A stretch of DNA of 64,000 bases from Verrucomicrobiota bacterium. Lineage in GTDB: Bacteria > Verrucomicrobiota > Verrucomicrobiia > Limisphaerales > UBA1319. Shown here in pieces: positions 1-7,505 of the stretch. The position numbers were made by a program, and so were the translations under genes. Positions within the stretch are counted from its first letter, which is position 1, and each line of letters starts with the position of its first letter. Location of the stretch: contig JAKLHY010000010.1 in NCBI GenBank assembly GCA_022709905.1, positions 1 to 64,000 on the forward strand, written 5' to 3'. The notes beneath the pieces are model-generated. The model had not been told where the DNA came from and searched no databases. It saw nothing but the letters and a program-made list of their open reading frames with translations.

Positions 1-1327
1 GCTGGAGTGTGCGCAACTGGCCTGGGGCAAAACGACCAGGATACTGTTGGTTAAGCCGCAGAAAGAGTGATTTGGCGGTACAGTCCGGTTTGTCTTGAAG
101 CCAAAGGAGCAGCTCAGCCCATACCTCGCAAAATGGATCCTCACGCGTGCGCCAGTAATGCGGCTTCGTATGGGTGCGACGGTGCGTGGGACGCACCTCG
201 CCTGTGCGCCAGAGCTGAGGCAACGCTGCCAGGAACTCGTCCAAGCATTGCCGGTCCGGTCCGGGAGTGGGAACGCCGGAGCTGAGTGCGGCAAGGGCAG
301 ACTGGCCCTGCCGGATCCGGTGCAGCAGCGCCAGCGGATCAAGTCGATCGCGCTCGGCCCGTAAGGCCTCCTTTACTTTCTCATCAACGGCAGGATGGGC
401 CAATAATCGATCACAAGGCGTGCTCGGGGCAAAGTAGATCCTCCTCACCTTGCTGCCTTCGCGGATTCGATCGCGCAATTTGAATGAGGGCTGGAAGTAG
501 TTCACGTACAGCCGAACGACCTGATACAGTTGCGCCAACGCCTGCCCCGCGACGATTCCCGAAAACCTTTCATGGCCCACGATCTTCCGGATCACCGCAC
601 CGTTCTTTTGCTCGATCCACGCCTGGTCGTTCTTCATGTGGGGCCGCGATCGGGTAAACGTGATCCTTTGCTTCTCACAATACGAGACCAGCGTATCGTT
701 AATAAAGGCCCCGTCGTTGTCGGAGTCGATCCCCAACATCGGCACTGGGAGTTGAGCCCCAATTTGCGTGAGTCCTTCGGTCACCAGGGATTGCTCGCGG
801 GCCAGCAGCGGGACCGCCTCGACCCACCCAGAACACACATCGGTTCCCACCAAGCTGTGCAGGTATTCTCCGCTCATCGACCCTCCACCATGCACGACGA
901 AGTCGATTTCCAGATGACCGGGCACCGGATCACGCCAATCGGCGTGAGTCTTAATCGCGATGTCCCGGCTCACTTTTTTATGCCATCCTTTCTTTCTGCG
1001 AGTCCCCGCAACCTGGCGGACTGGCAACAGCAGCCGGTCAATCGTAGCCGCACTCACCGCCAGAATCTTGGCCCGTACTTGCTCCTCCAAGACCAAGTGA
1101 CCACGCTTCTCCATCGCATCAACCAACTGCGGGATCACCGCCTTCAACCGCTTTCCGCAAATGCGATCGGCCGCCTCCCAAACCACCGTCAGGGCCTCCT
1201 TGACAGCCTGATCATAAATCCGGCGACTGACTACCGTTTGCCGATCGCCCGCCTCGATGGGGCTCTTCAGCAATCGCACCGCGTGTTTGCGATGGTACCC
1301 TGATAGGGCGGTAAACTCGTCGAGCAT
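1..1327 (-). CDS. DDE (rve) integrase-type transposase, C-terminus beyond window edge
   Basis: The frame is open from an ATG at 1327 through the left edge, so the 3' end is not in the window. The protein opens with a helical LDEF...GYHRKHA segment typical of transposases in this family. The integrase core follows: first Asp in HLEIDFV, second Asp in LGIDSDNDGAF, catalytic Glu in AWIEQKN. After it come the family's VNYFQPSFKL and KVRRIYFAPSTP blocks and a C-terminal HYWRTREDPF stretch. It would cut and join DNA for element transposition. Homology continues upstream of the ATG in the same frame (RQQQTREELITALRER), but that stretch is separated by an in-frame TAG at 1358-1360, where a tyrosine codon would fit. 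The gene may therefore be a pseudogene, or start at 1327 and lack part of the N-terminal helix-turn-helix. Terminal inverted repeats were not identified. The IS family is not assigned. Confidence 0.8.
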   Translation of the reverse strand, partial: MLDEFTALSGYHRKHAVRLLKSPIEAGDRQTVVSRRIYDQAVKEALTVVWEAADRICGKRLKAVIPQLVDAMEKRGHLVLEEQVRAKILAVSAATIDRLLLPVRQVAGTRRKKGWHKKVSRDIAIKTHADWRDPVPGHLEIDFVVHGGGSMSGEYLHSLVGTDVCSGWVEAVPLLAREQSLVTEGLTQIGAQLPVPMLGIDSDNDGAFINDTLVSYCEKQRITFTRSRPHMKNDQAWIEQKNGAVIRKIVGHERFSGIVAGQALAQLYQVVRLYVNYFQPSFKLRDRIREGSKVRRIYFAPSTPCDRLLAHPAVDEKVKEALRAERDRLDPLALLHRIRQGQSALAALSSGVPTPGPDRQCLDEFLAALPQLWRTGEVRPTHRRTHTKPHYWRTREDPFCEVWAELLLWLQDKPDCTAKSLFLRLNQQYPGRFAPGQLRTLQ

Positions 1328-1407
1328 CCTTCCCTTTTGCTCTTTGGTTCCGCGTTCCTATCGTTCGCGGAGCGCTGTAATTAATTCTTCGCGTGTCTGC
1401 TGCTGAC

Positions 1408-1480
1408 GAACCGTATGACTCAATTAGTCACGTACGGGTCCGTGGGGGGCGTCGGGAGTGATCCCGGCCCCTACCCGGCA
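1408..1480 (+). ncRNA. Possible group II intron 3' end (domains V and VI), degenerate
   Basis: A hairpin at 1408-1440 has the shape of group II intron domain V: lower stem CCGTA/TACGG, a two-base CG bulge on the 3' side, upper stem TGACT/AGTCA and a small loop. A second hairpin follows (CGGGA/TCCCG inside GGGGC/GCCCC) and ends in CTACCC, as in domain VI with a bulged branch-point A. The expected AGC triad near the domain V base reads AAC, and the loop is not GAAA, so the element is probably dead. No intron-encoded reverse transcriptase is present nearby. The segment abuts the transposase N-terminus. Confidence 0.4.
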
Positions 1481-1893
1481 GGCAACGCCGGGATCGCGTC
1501 TCGGTTGACAATCGAACACGCTTGGCCCGGCCTCGGTGAGCCGGGACGTTGGACCTCATCGATCACCATGATCAGGATGATCGCAAAGAAGCTGGCCGTT
1601 GTCTTGGTCATATCCGCGTATGGCAGTCTGAGTGTGCAGACAAGGGTTTGGCAACCCTCGCCAGGCCACATGCAGTTGCGGATCTGGCCGGGGGGCGCCG
1701 CCCGATGCGAAACCTCTCCAGGGACCGGAAGGCGTCAGGCAGAGCACAGATCTGTTTGGCGGGAAGCCGGCGATGATAGTCACCAATTCATCATCGTTTC
1801 AGTTCACGTCCCGCTCCGGCGGTTGTGCGTGATCGTTCGCGAGGGGATGACAGCCACTCGACACGGGACCACAATCGTGGTAGGACCAATGCC
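1481..1893. other. Intergenic stretch without a recognisable gene
   Basis: About 410 bases between the intron-like tail and the antitoxin gene. Short open frames exist on both strands, but none has a recognisable motif or convincing composition. It may be eroded mobile DNA. Confidence 0.5.
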
Positions 1894-2082
1894 ATGAATG
1901 CGCAGTATCTGACCGACGAAGTCGGGCGGAGAACCGCTGTGCTCCTGCCCATCGAGGATTACGAGCGCCTGCTCGAAGATATCGAGGATTTAGCGGCCAT
2001 TGCTGAGCGCCGGGGCGAGCCGACGATTTCGCACGAGGAACTGGTCTCGGAGCTGAAGCGAGATGGCCTCCTTACGGCTTGA
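1894..2082 (+). CDS. Antitoxin, Phd/YefM-like
   Basis: A 62-residue acidic protein beginning MNAQYLTDEVG. The LPIEDYERLLEDIEDL stretch is the usual dimerisation and neck region of Phd/YefM-type antitoxins, and the tail carries EELVSELKRDG. It would bind its own operator and neutralise the RelE-like product of the overlapping downstream gene. A longer frame begins further upstream, but its first 23 residues look like unselected sequence, so the ATG at 1894 is preferred. The 3' end overlaps the toxin start by 20 bases, the standard coupled arrangement. Because the toxin is broken, the antitoxin may now be an orphan. Confidence 0.75.
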   Translation: MNAQYLTDEVGRRTAVLLPIEDYERLLEDIEDLAAIAERRGEPTISHEELVSELKRDGLLTA

Positions 2083-2254
2083 GTGGCGGCGATTGGCGAC
2101 GAAAGATCTACGGCGATTGCCGGTGGCTGATGTCGCCCGGATCATCGCCGCAGTCAATGCACTTGCGGACGATCCGCATCCTACGGGTTGCACGAAACTC
2201 TCTGGAAGCGAACGGAGTCTCCGAATCACTGTGGGCAATTACCGGATTCTATAA
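2063..2254 (+). pseudogene. RelE/ParE-like toxin, truncated
   Basis: 63 residues with the RelE-type order: LEWRRLATKDLRRLP helix, DPHPTGCTKLSGSE turn, then SLRITVGNYRIL. Family members are about 85-90 residues and continue YRI-YDVY with a basic C-terminal strand that carries catalytic residues. Here a TAA replaces the expected Tyr codon right after YRIL. The next codons still read DVYKRKTVL in frame, so the stop is a recent nonsense change. Homology is then lost where the IS110 remnant begins. The product should lack mRNA-cleaving activity. Confidence 0.75.
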
Positions 2255-2259
2255 GACGT

Positions 2260-2493
2260 CTACAAACGAAAGACGGTTCTCCCGAACCGGGCAATGACGG
2301 TTGCTTCGCCGAAGGCCCAGCGCAGGTAGGGGTTGCCGAGTTTAGCGCCGCGCAGGCCCTTGATTTTGCCGGCGCTGGCGACGGTGCCTTTAACCCGGCG
2401 AGCGTAGGACAAAAAGTCTTTAACGGCGGGAAAGCGTTTGACGTCGCCGATTTCACAGAGGGTGGTCAGGCCTAGGGATTCGCCGATGAGCAT
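2260..2493 (-). pseudogene. IS110-family transposase fragment
   Basis: The fragment reads LTTLCEIGDVKRFPAVKDFLSYAR, followed by SAGKIKGLRGAKLGNPYLRWAFGEA. This is the C-terminal transposase_20-type region of IS110/IS116/IS902 enzymes. The N-terminal DEDD catalytic domain is absent. The end after RWAFGEATVIA is abnormal and overlaps the broken 3' end of the toxin gene. It is a relic of an insertion or deletion event, not a working element. Confidence 0.75.
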
Positions 2494-2678
2494 GCAGATC
2501 GATTCCGCAATTGAAATCGGTGGTGGAGGTGTAATACTTCATACGTATTCTGATGGAGGTGCTTAAGAGCACTGGTTAATGATTCAATCGTTAACGCGGG
2601 GGGTGCACTAAATCCCCAGCCCCAGCCGATGAACAACTTCGGACACACTATACGGCGCGTTCGGCGTAAATCTGCGGC

Positions 2679-3299
2679 GTGAACCCAGGCGCGACGAATC
2701 AACGACCGCCAAGAAATCGGCGCGTGTTCCTGCTGGCACTCGTCGCTCTCCTTGTGCTGGTTGGCATAATCAGCTTCCGGGGCTTGTTGCCCAGCCATCG
2801 GCGTTTTGGAGCCATTTATGAAGCGGCGGCGTTCGACCTCAACGAGGCGCGATACAATTCGGTTGGAGTATTTCTGCGCAAACAACTTCCAAGGCACGTG
2901 GTCCAGTCGCCGCTTTTTCCGTCTCGCTACAAGGATCAGCCGAGGTATTTGGATTTGAAGGGGGCGCAACTCGAATGGAGCATCGGCGGCACGAATACTG
3001 GCTGGCTCTATTTCTGGGATGTCGGTGTCAGACCACGGGCTTTACGGTGGGAGTTTGCGCCCTGCTCAGAGACAAACCTTCTGGGCGTCAGCGAGCTACC
3101 GGCGGACTTCTACGGCTCTTCTGATCCTCGCCGAGTCGAGGTCTTTGGCGACGAGTCCACGACGAACGCGATCAAAGTCGCAGTCGGCCAGATCCTGTTT
3201 GCCCGCCAAACCGACAAAAAAAGCACGATTTACATGCTGAAGCTCCGGGAGCAGGATCGAAACAAGCTGGTTGTGGACTATTGTGTGACGAACCCTTGA
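2679..3299 (+). CDS. Hypothetical membrane-anchored protein
   Basis: 206 residues from a GTG. A basic N-terminus (QRPPRNRR) precedes one hydrophobic segment at about residues 16-35, so it is probably a type II membrane protein with the rest outside the cytoplasm. The body has alternating hydrophobic and aromatic residues (YLDLKGAQLEWSIGG, WLYFWDVGVRP) suggesting a beta-rich domain. No family is recognised. An opposing frame of 165 residues overlaps it, but this strand has the membrane anchor and the better composition. It lies between mobile relics and two other small unknown genes. Confidence 0.55.
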   Translation: MNPGATNQRPPRNRRVFLLALVALLVLVGIISFRGLLPSHRRFGAIYEAAAFDLNEARYNSVGVFLRKQLPRHVVQSPLFPSRYKDQPRYLDLKGAQLEWSIGGTNTGWLYFWDVGVRPRALRWEFAPCSETNLLGVSELPADFYGSSDPRRVEVFGDESTTNAIKVAVGQILFARQTDKKSTIYMLKLREQDRNKLVVDYCVTNP

Positions 3300-3392
3300 A
3301 GCCGAACATGCGCTGCAGCGAACCCGGTGGGGGCGTCGCGGTTGCGATCGTGGCGTCCCGCACGCCGGGTCGCTGAGCTCTCGTTCTACCTG

Positions 3393-3779
3393 ATGAGCGC
3401 GCCCGACAAGAGTGACCTCTCTGGTAGGTCAAGTCGCCTCCGCCGCGTGGTTGCTGTATTGTTGGCGGCACTGGTGGTGATCGTCGCTGCTCTGGCCGTC
3501 GTGTGGTGGATCGCGAAACAGAGAGCCGCTCATGCGCGAGCAGAGTGGAAAGGGCCGACCCTTGAGCGGTTGGCGCTATTGTCGATCACCAATGAGGGTA
3601 TTCGCCGGGAACTTGAAGAAATTAAGGCAGGTCCGAAGCCCAACATTGATTTCGGATGGGCCCATGACCAAGTGCTCCTGATGACAAACGGCGAGTACAT
3701 CATTTACGCCTTCCGGCACGGAGCCAACAATGGCTTTGTGGATCATTTGTTCCTTGGGCACGGGTCTGATGGTCGGTGA
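3393..3779 (+). CDS. Hypothetical single-pass membrane protein
   Basis: 128 residues starting at the ATG before SAPDKSDLSG; the frame extends further upstream without support. A strongly hydrophobic segment (VVAVLLAALVVIVAALAVV) lies at about residues 20-40, followed by an extracytoplasmic domain containing TNGEYIIYAFRHG and VDHLFLGHGSDGR. The protein stops abruptly after GSDGR, where a further strand would be natural, so a 3' truncation is possible. Function unknown. It is co-oriented with the genes on either side. Confidence 0.55.
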   Translation: MSAPDKSDLSGRSSRLRRVVAVLLAALVVIVAALAVVWWIAKQRAAHARAEWKGPTLERLALLSITNEGIRRELEEIKAGPKPNIDFGWAHDQVLLMTNGEYIIYAFRHGANNGFVDHLFLGHGSDGR

Positions 3780-3842
3780 TCCTTTCCGTTGGCTTCAACT
3801 GGGCGTGTTGACAAAACAAAGTGCCGACATCAGATTACGGCC

Positions 3843-4076
3843 ATGAATATCGCGCAGATTGAGGAAGCAGCTCACCGCGGTCTTCCGTTTTCGTTGAAGG
3901 TTGCCGACGGCGACCGCTATGATGTGCCGCATCGTGATTACATTTCCCTTCCACCGAGAGAGTCTCCGAAACGCACATACGTGGTTGTGCATAGGGATGA
4001 TGGATACGCGTCCATCTTGCCCTTGATCACGATTACCAGCTTAACGTTCAGAGTTGATGCTGGCACCACGCAATAA
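3843..4076 (+). CDS. Small conserved-type hypothetical protein (77 aa)
   Basis: Starts at the ATG giving MNIAQIEEAAHRGLPFSLKVADG and contains DRYDVPHRDYISLPPRE and YASILPLITITSL. The layout (short helix, GLPFSLKMADG-like strand, VPH.DYISLPP turn, final hydrophobic strand) matches a small family I associate with Verrucomicrobiota and other bacteria, of unknown function. It is intact, and the internal ATG is preferred because the upstream residues are unlike the rest. Confidence 0.6.
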   Translation: MNIAQIEEAAHRGLPFSLKVADGDRYDVPHRDYISLPPRESPKRTYVVVHRDDGYASILPLITITSLTFRVDAGTTQ

Positions 4077-4398
4077 TCGGAATGCGAATAAGACCGCCGA
4101 CCTGGTGGCTGATGCTTCTCTGCATGTGAGGGTTTGCGAGGCAGAGAAGGTTGTTTGGGAAACAGCCGCACACCCGGAGTCACTTTCTTCATGGATTCGG
4201 CGGAATCTGAACCGATCGGCAGGAATGACCAAAGCGAACCATACAGTTTAGCGAACGGGAGGCTTCCAGCCGATACGCTCAGAGACAAATCGAAAATCAT
4301 CGGCGGCTGGCTCCGATCGCTGACCTCGTTGGGCGGAATGAACATTAGGCGATTACTGAAGTGAGAACAATAGGGTCAAGTCAGGACAATCAACATTT
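4077..4398. other. Intergenic stretch without a recognisable gene
   Basis: About 320 bases between the 77-aa gene and the GxxExxY relic. Short overlapping frames exist on both strands, but none shows family motifs. I see no repeat or promoter that I can support. Confidence 0.5.
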
Positions 4399-4637
4399 GA
4401 TGAAGGATTTCGAGCCGATCTGATTGTTAGGAACCTGGTGCTCGCGGAATCGAAGTCCGTCGAGCGAGTGCCCCCCGCTCACAAGAAACAGGTGCTGCCT
4501 TATCTTCGACTGACAGGCTTCAAGCTGGGCACCTGCTGAACTTCGGTCAGGCGTTGATGCGCGACGGCATCACCCGGATCATCCACGGGAATCTGGATTC
4601 GGATCCTTCGTGCCTCCGTGAGAGGAGAATTCATTGA
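4399..4637 (+). pseudogene. GxxExxY-family protein remnant, frameshifted
   Basis: Translation gives EGFRADLIV...LAESKSVERVPPAHKKQVLPYLRLTGFKLG, then a stop. In another frame it resumes as LLNFGQALMRDGITRIIHG and ends at TGA 4635-4637. This is the C-terminal half of the GxxExxY (PDDEXK_3-like) family. The N-terminal GxxExxY part is missing and a frameshift sits near 4532-4536. It is a relic with no expected function. Confidence 0.7.
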
Positions 4638-4850
4638 ACAGACGGTGCAACAGCGCCCCGCCGTTGCAGTTTTGTTCTTTTGGACAAGAGAAATTTAACA
4701 GGATGTTTTGCGGGTGTGCGGATTACTCAGCACGGATGAGAACACGAACCGAAAGGCGATTCTGGTCCGCGTCGTGGTCATGCTCACCCAGCTGGGACAT
4801 CGTGGGTATAACACTCATGAGGAAGGGGGCGAGTATCGAGCCCTCCGAAA

Positions 4851-4888
4851 CGATACCGATTCCGATAGCGATTCCGATCTCGATCGGA
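4851..4888 (+). repeat. Degenerate hexanucleotide (CGATNC) tandem repeat
   Basis: Six successive imperfect copies of a CGATac/CGATtc-type unit lie about 90 bases upstream of aroE, ending in a CGATCG-containing palindromic stretch. The rest of the roughly 340-base interval 4638-4976 holds no gene that I can support. Confidence 0.6.
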
Positions 4889-4976
4889 ATATGAAGCCGG
4901 GAGATTGGGAAAAAAGGTTTCCCGTTTGGCAAGGTTCGCCTATAACCGGGGCGTGTCATATGACCAAGTGCATTCC

Positions 4977-5873
4977 ATGAGTGCCCGGACTCGGTATTGT
5001 GCGGTATTGGGGCATCCCGTTCGACATTCGGCCTCGCCGCCCATGCAGAACGCGGCATTGGCGGCGTTGGGTGTGGATTGGCGCTATCTGGCATTCGACG
5101 TGCGGCCGGAGGGTCTATCCGAGGTTCTTGCGGGCGCGAAACGGATGGGATTCATTGGATTCAACCTGACCGTGCCGCATAAGGTGCTGGCGTTAGGTTT
5201 GATGGATGAGTTGGACGAGACCGCGCGCCGTTGGGGTGCGGTGAATACCGTCCGTTTTGAAGGTCGGGCTGTGGGGGGAGAGTGGCGGCCGATGTCGGAG
5301 TGGACCGATGAGAGTCCGATGGAAGTCCGTTGCGTGGGATTCAACACGGATGCGGAGGCGGTGATGCTTTCGTTGCAGGAGGATCTGGGAATTCAGTGGA
5401 AGGGAGCCCGGGTTTTGCTCTTGGGGGCCGGGGGGGCGGGGCGTGTGGTGGCATTGCGATTGGCGAGCGAGGGGATTGACCGCCTTTGGCTGGTGAATCG
5501 CACCCAGGCCCGGGCGGATGCCCTACGGAGTGAAATCCGGCAGGCTTATCCCCGCGTCTCTGTCGAATTGGACTATCCGGCTGGCGAGGTTGACTTGGTG
5601 ATCAATGCGACCTCGTTGGGATTAAAGCAGGAGGATGAGTTACCGTGGGACCCGGCTCGATTTGAGATGCGACAAGCCCGGTCTGTTTATGACCTGATTT
5701 ATCGGCCGGCGGTCACGCCGATGCTGCATCGGGCGCGGGAGGCCGGTTGCCGCTCGGCCAACGGTTTGGGCATGCTCCTGCACCAGGGCGCGCGTGCGTT
5801 GGAAATCTGGCTGGGACGACCGGCGCCGCTTCAAGTCATGCGCAGGGCCCTGGAGGAAGGCGTCTATGTTTGA
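4977..5873 (+). CDS. aroE: Shikimate 5-dehydrogenase
   Basis: 298 residues. It reduces 3-dehydroshikimate to shikimate with NADPH in aromatic amino acid synthesis. The substrate-binding N-terminal domain shows VLGHPVRHSASPPMQNAAL and GFNLTVPHK, where the Lys is catalytic. The Rossmann domain shows LLLGAGGAGRVVALRLA and NRTQARADAL, and the C-terminal part has VINATSLGL and GLGMLLHQGARALEIW. A short insert, VGGEWRPMSEWTDE, sits between the lobes. The frame extends 24 residues upstream, but MSARTRYCAVLG is the natural family start. Its last 8 bases overlap the prepilin peptidase gene, suggesting co-translation. Confidence 0.93.
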   Translation: MSARTRYCAVLGHPVRHSASPPMQNAALAALGVDWRYLAFDVRPEGLSEVLAGAKRMGFIGFNLTVPHKVLALGLMDELDETARRWGAVNTVRFEGRAVGGEWRPMSEWTDESPMEVRCVGFNTDAEAVMLSLQEDLGIQWKGARVLLLGAGGAGRVVALRLASEGIDRLWLVNRTQARADALRSEIRQAYPRVSVELDYPAGEVDLVINATSLGLKQEDELPWDPARFEMRQARSVYDLIYRPAVTPMLHRAREAGCRSANGLGMLLHQGARALEIWLGRPAPLQVMRRALEEGVYV

Positions 5874-6999
5874 ACCAGAAGTCTGGCGAGCCGTGCCTTT
5901 CCATTTTTGGTCGGCGGTCTTCTTTGTGTTCGGATCGATCGTGGGGAGTTTTCTGAATGTGTGCATTCATCGGTTGCCCCGCGGTGAGAGTGTGGTCCAT
6001 CCTCCTTCGCACTGTCCCCATTGCGGCTACGCGATACCCTGGTATTTGAACATACCGCTGGTGACCTGGGTTTGGCTCAGAGGGCGTTGTGCCCATTGTT
6101 CCGCCTCGATCTCGATCCGGTATTGGGTGGTGGAATTGGCGACTGCGCTTTTGTTTCTGGCCGCCTGGTTGAAGGCCGGTGAAGGCTCGGCGGGATTGGC
6201 GCTCGTATACAGCCTTTTCCTGGCGGGCCTCTTGGCCGCTTCTGTCATTGATTATGAGCATTTTATCATCCCGGATGAAATAACGCTGGGTGGAATGGTG
6301 GCCGGATTTCTCCTCTCGGCTATGCTGCCAGGACTTCACCAAACGCCCAGCATTCCGGAGGCTCTGAAGCAGAGCGGACTGGGGATCCTGGCGGGGACGG
6401 GTTTGATCTACGCGACGGTTCGGATTGGGAAATGGTTCCTTGGGAAAAAGCGGCACGATTTGCCTCCGGACAGCAAGGTGATTTTCGGTGAGAACGGCGT
6501 GCAATTGCCGGACGAGACGATTGCTTATGAAGATATCTTTTATCGGCCCTCGGATGCCTTGGAGTTTCATGCGCGCAGTGTTTTGCTGGGGGAGCAATCC
6601 TTTGAGAATGTGGCGGTCCGTTTAACGCCTTCTGTGCTGGAGGTTGGGGAGCAGAAGTATAATCCGTCCGAGATCACTCACATGGAAGTGGTCACGGACT
6701 CGCTGATCATTCCGCGGGAAGCGATGGGACTGGGGGACGTCAAGTTCATGGGGGCGATTGGCGCGTTTTTGGGGTGGCAGGGGGTGCTGTTCTCCCTGAT
6801 TTGCAGCGCGTTTTTGGGCGCGCTCGGAGGAGGCCTCACAATGTTGTATCATCGTCTTCGGCATCAACCCGCCTCGACGCTGATTCAGTATGGCCCTTAT
6901 ATCGCGATGGCGGCCGCGATTTGGCTTTTTTGGGGCCCTGAATTGATGGACTGGTGGTTTCGATTGATGACTCCCCGGGGGCTTGCGCCCTTTCGATAA
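5866..6999 (+). CDS. Type 4 prepilin peptidase (A24) with a central insert
   Basis: 377 residues. This is the inner-membrane aspartic protease that cleaves and methylates type IV pilins and type II secretion pseudopilins. The N-terminal methylase-like part has FGSIVGSFLNVCIHRLP and two zinc CxxC pairs (C50/C53 and C75/C78). The catalytic aspartates are in SVIDYEHFIIPDE (about D129) and in the GLGDVKFMG motif. Between them is an unusual soluble insert of about 80-90 residues (from near GKWFLGKKRHD to SLIIPREAM). Several transmembrane helices flank these. The ATG overlaps the aroE end. Two pseudopilin-like genes elsewhere in the window (near 41 kb and 56 kb) are plausible substrates. Confidence 0.92.
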   Translation: MFEPEVWRAVPFHFWSAVFFVFGSIVGSFLNVCIHRLPRGESVVHPPSHCPHCGYAIPWYLNIPLVTWVWLRGRCAHCSASISIRYWVVELATALLFLAAWLKAGEGSAGLALVYSLFLAGLLAASVIDYEHFIIPDEITLGGMVAGFLLSAMLPGLHQTPSIPEALKQSGLGILAGTGLIYATVRIGKWFLGKKRHDLPPDSKVIFGENGVQLPDETIAYEDIFYRPSDALEFHARSVLLGEQSFENVAVRLTPSVLEVGEQKYNPSEITHMEVVTDSLIIPREAMGLGDVKFMGAIGAFLGWQGVLFSLICSAFLGALGGGLTMLYHRLRHQPASTLIQYGPYIAMAAAIWLFWGPELMDWWFRLMTPRGLAPFR

Positions 7000-7017
7000 C
7001 ACCGATTAAGATGAGTC

Positions 7018-7485
7018 ATGAACCCGGTTTTCATGCAGGAAGCGATCCGACTGGCCCGTGAGAATCTTGATCTGAATCACGGTGGGCCTTTTGGCGCCGT
7101 GGTGGTGCGGGCCGGGGCGGTGGTCAGCCGGGGATGGAACCAGGTCACCTCGACCTTCGATCCAACGGCGCATGCCGAGATTGTGGCGTTGCGCGCCGCC
7201 GGGCATGCCCTGGGGCGGTTCTGTCTCGATGACTGCGAGCTCTATACAAGCTGTGAACCGTGTCCCATGTGCCTTGCGGCGGCCTACTGGGCGCGAATTC
7301 CTGTCGTTTACTACGCCGGCACGCGGGCTGACGCCGCCGCGGCCGGGTTCGATGACGACTTATTCTATGCGGAATTGGCCCGGCCGATGGCTCAACGGAT
7401 GATGCGGATGGTTCCGCTCCTCCGAGAGGAAGCGGAGAAGGTTTTTGAAGCCTGGCGAGCCAAATCCGACAAGATCCCTTATTAA
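7018..7485 (+). CDS. guaD: Guanine deaminase, cytidine-deaminase fold
   Basis: 155 residues. It converts guanine to xanthine and ammonia in purine salvage. The zinc site is H52-A-E54 (in [11 protein letters not shown]) plus PCPMC (C82 and C85). The body follows the short Bacillus-type GuaD rather than the amidohydrolase type: GGPFGAVVV near the start, [11 protein letters not shown], a [10 protein letters not shown] loop and a C-terminal [12 protein letters not shown] tail expected to reach the partner's active site in a domain-swapped dimer. A tRNA adenosine deaminase is less likely because of the GFDDD loop and tail. It lies 18 bases after the prepilin peptidase gene and 20 before hemL. Confidence 0.88.
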   Translation: MNPVFMQEAIRLARENLDLNHGGPFGAVVVRAGAVVSRGWNQVTSTFDPTAHAEIVALRAAGHALGRFCLDDCELYTSCEPCPMCLAAAYWARIPVVYYAGTRADAAAAGFDDDLFYAELARPMAQRMMRMVPLLREEAEKVFEAWRAKSDKIPY

Positions 7486-7505
7486 ATCCCAAGATTCGGT
7501 GGAGT

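Noticed and set aside
530..1303. 257-residue open frame on the plus strand
   Set aside because: It is the antisense shadow of the integrase-type transposase, whose DDE motifs are on the minus strand.
2472..2969. 165-residue minus-strand frame
   Set aside because: It overlaps the plus-strand gene with a transmembrane anchor, has no motif and mixes IS relic with antisense sequence.
3739..3842. Frameshift joining the 128-aa and 77-aa genes into one
   Set aside because: The second gene has its own ATG and a complete small-family layout, so two genes fit better. Truncation of the first remains possible.
4054..4364. Overlapping frames of 65 to 135 residues on both strands
   Set aside because: No motif, conflicting strands and no ribosome site.
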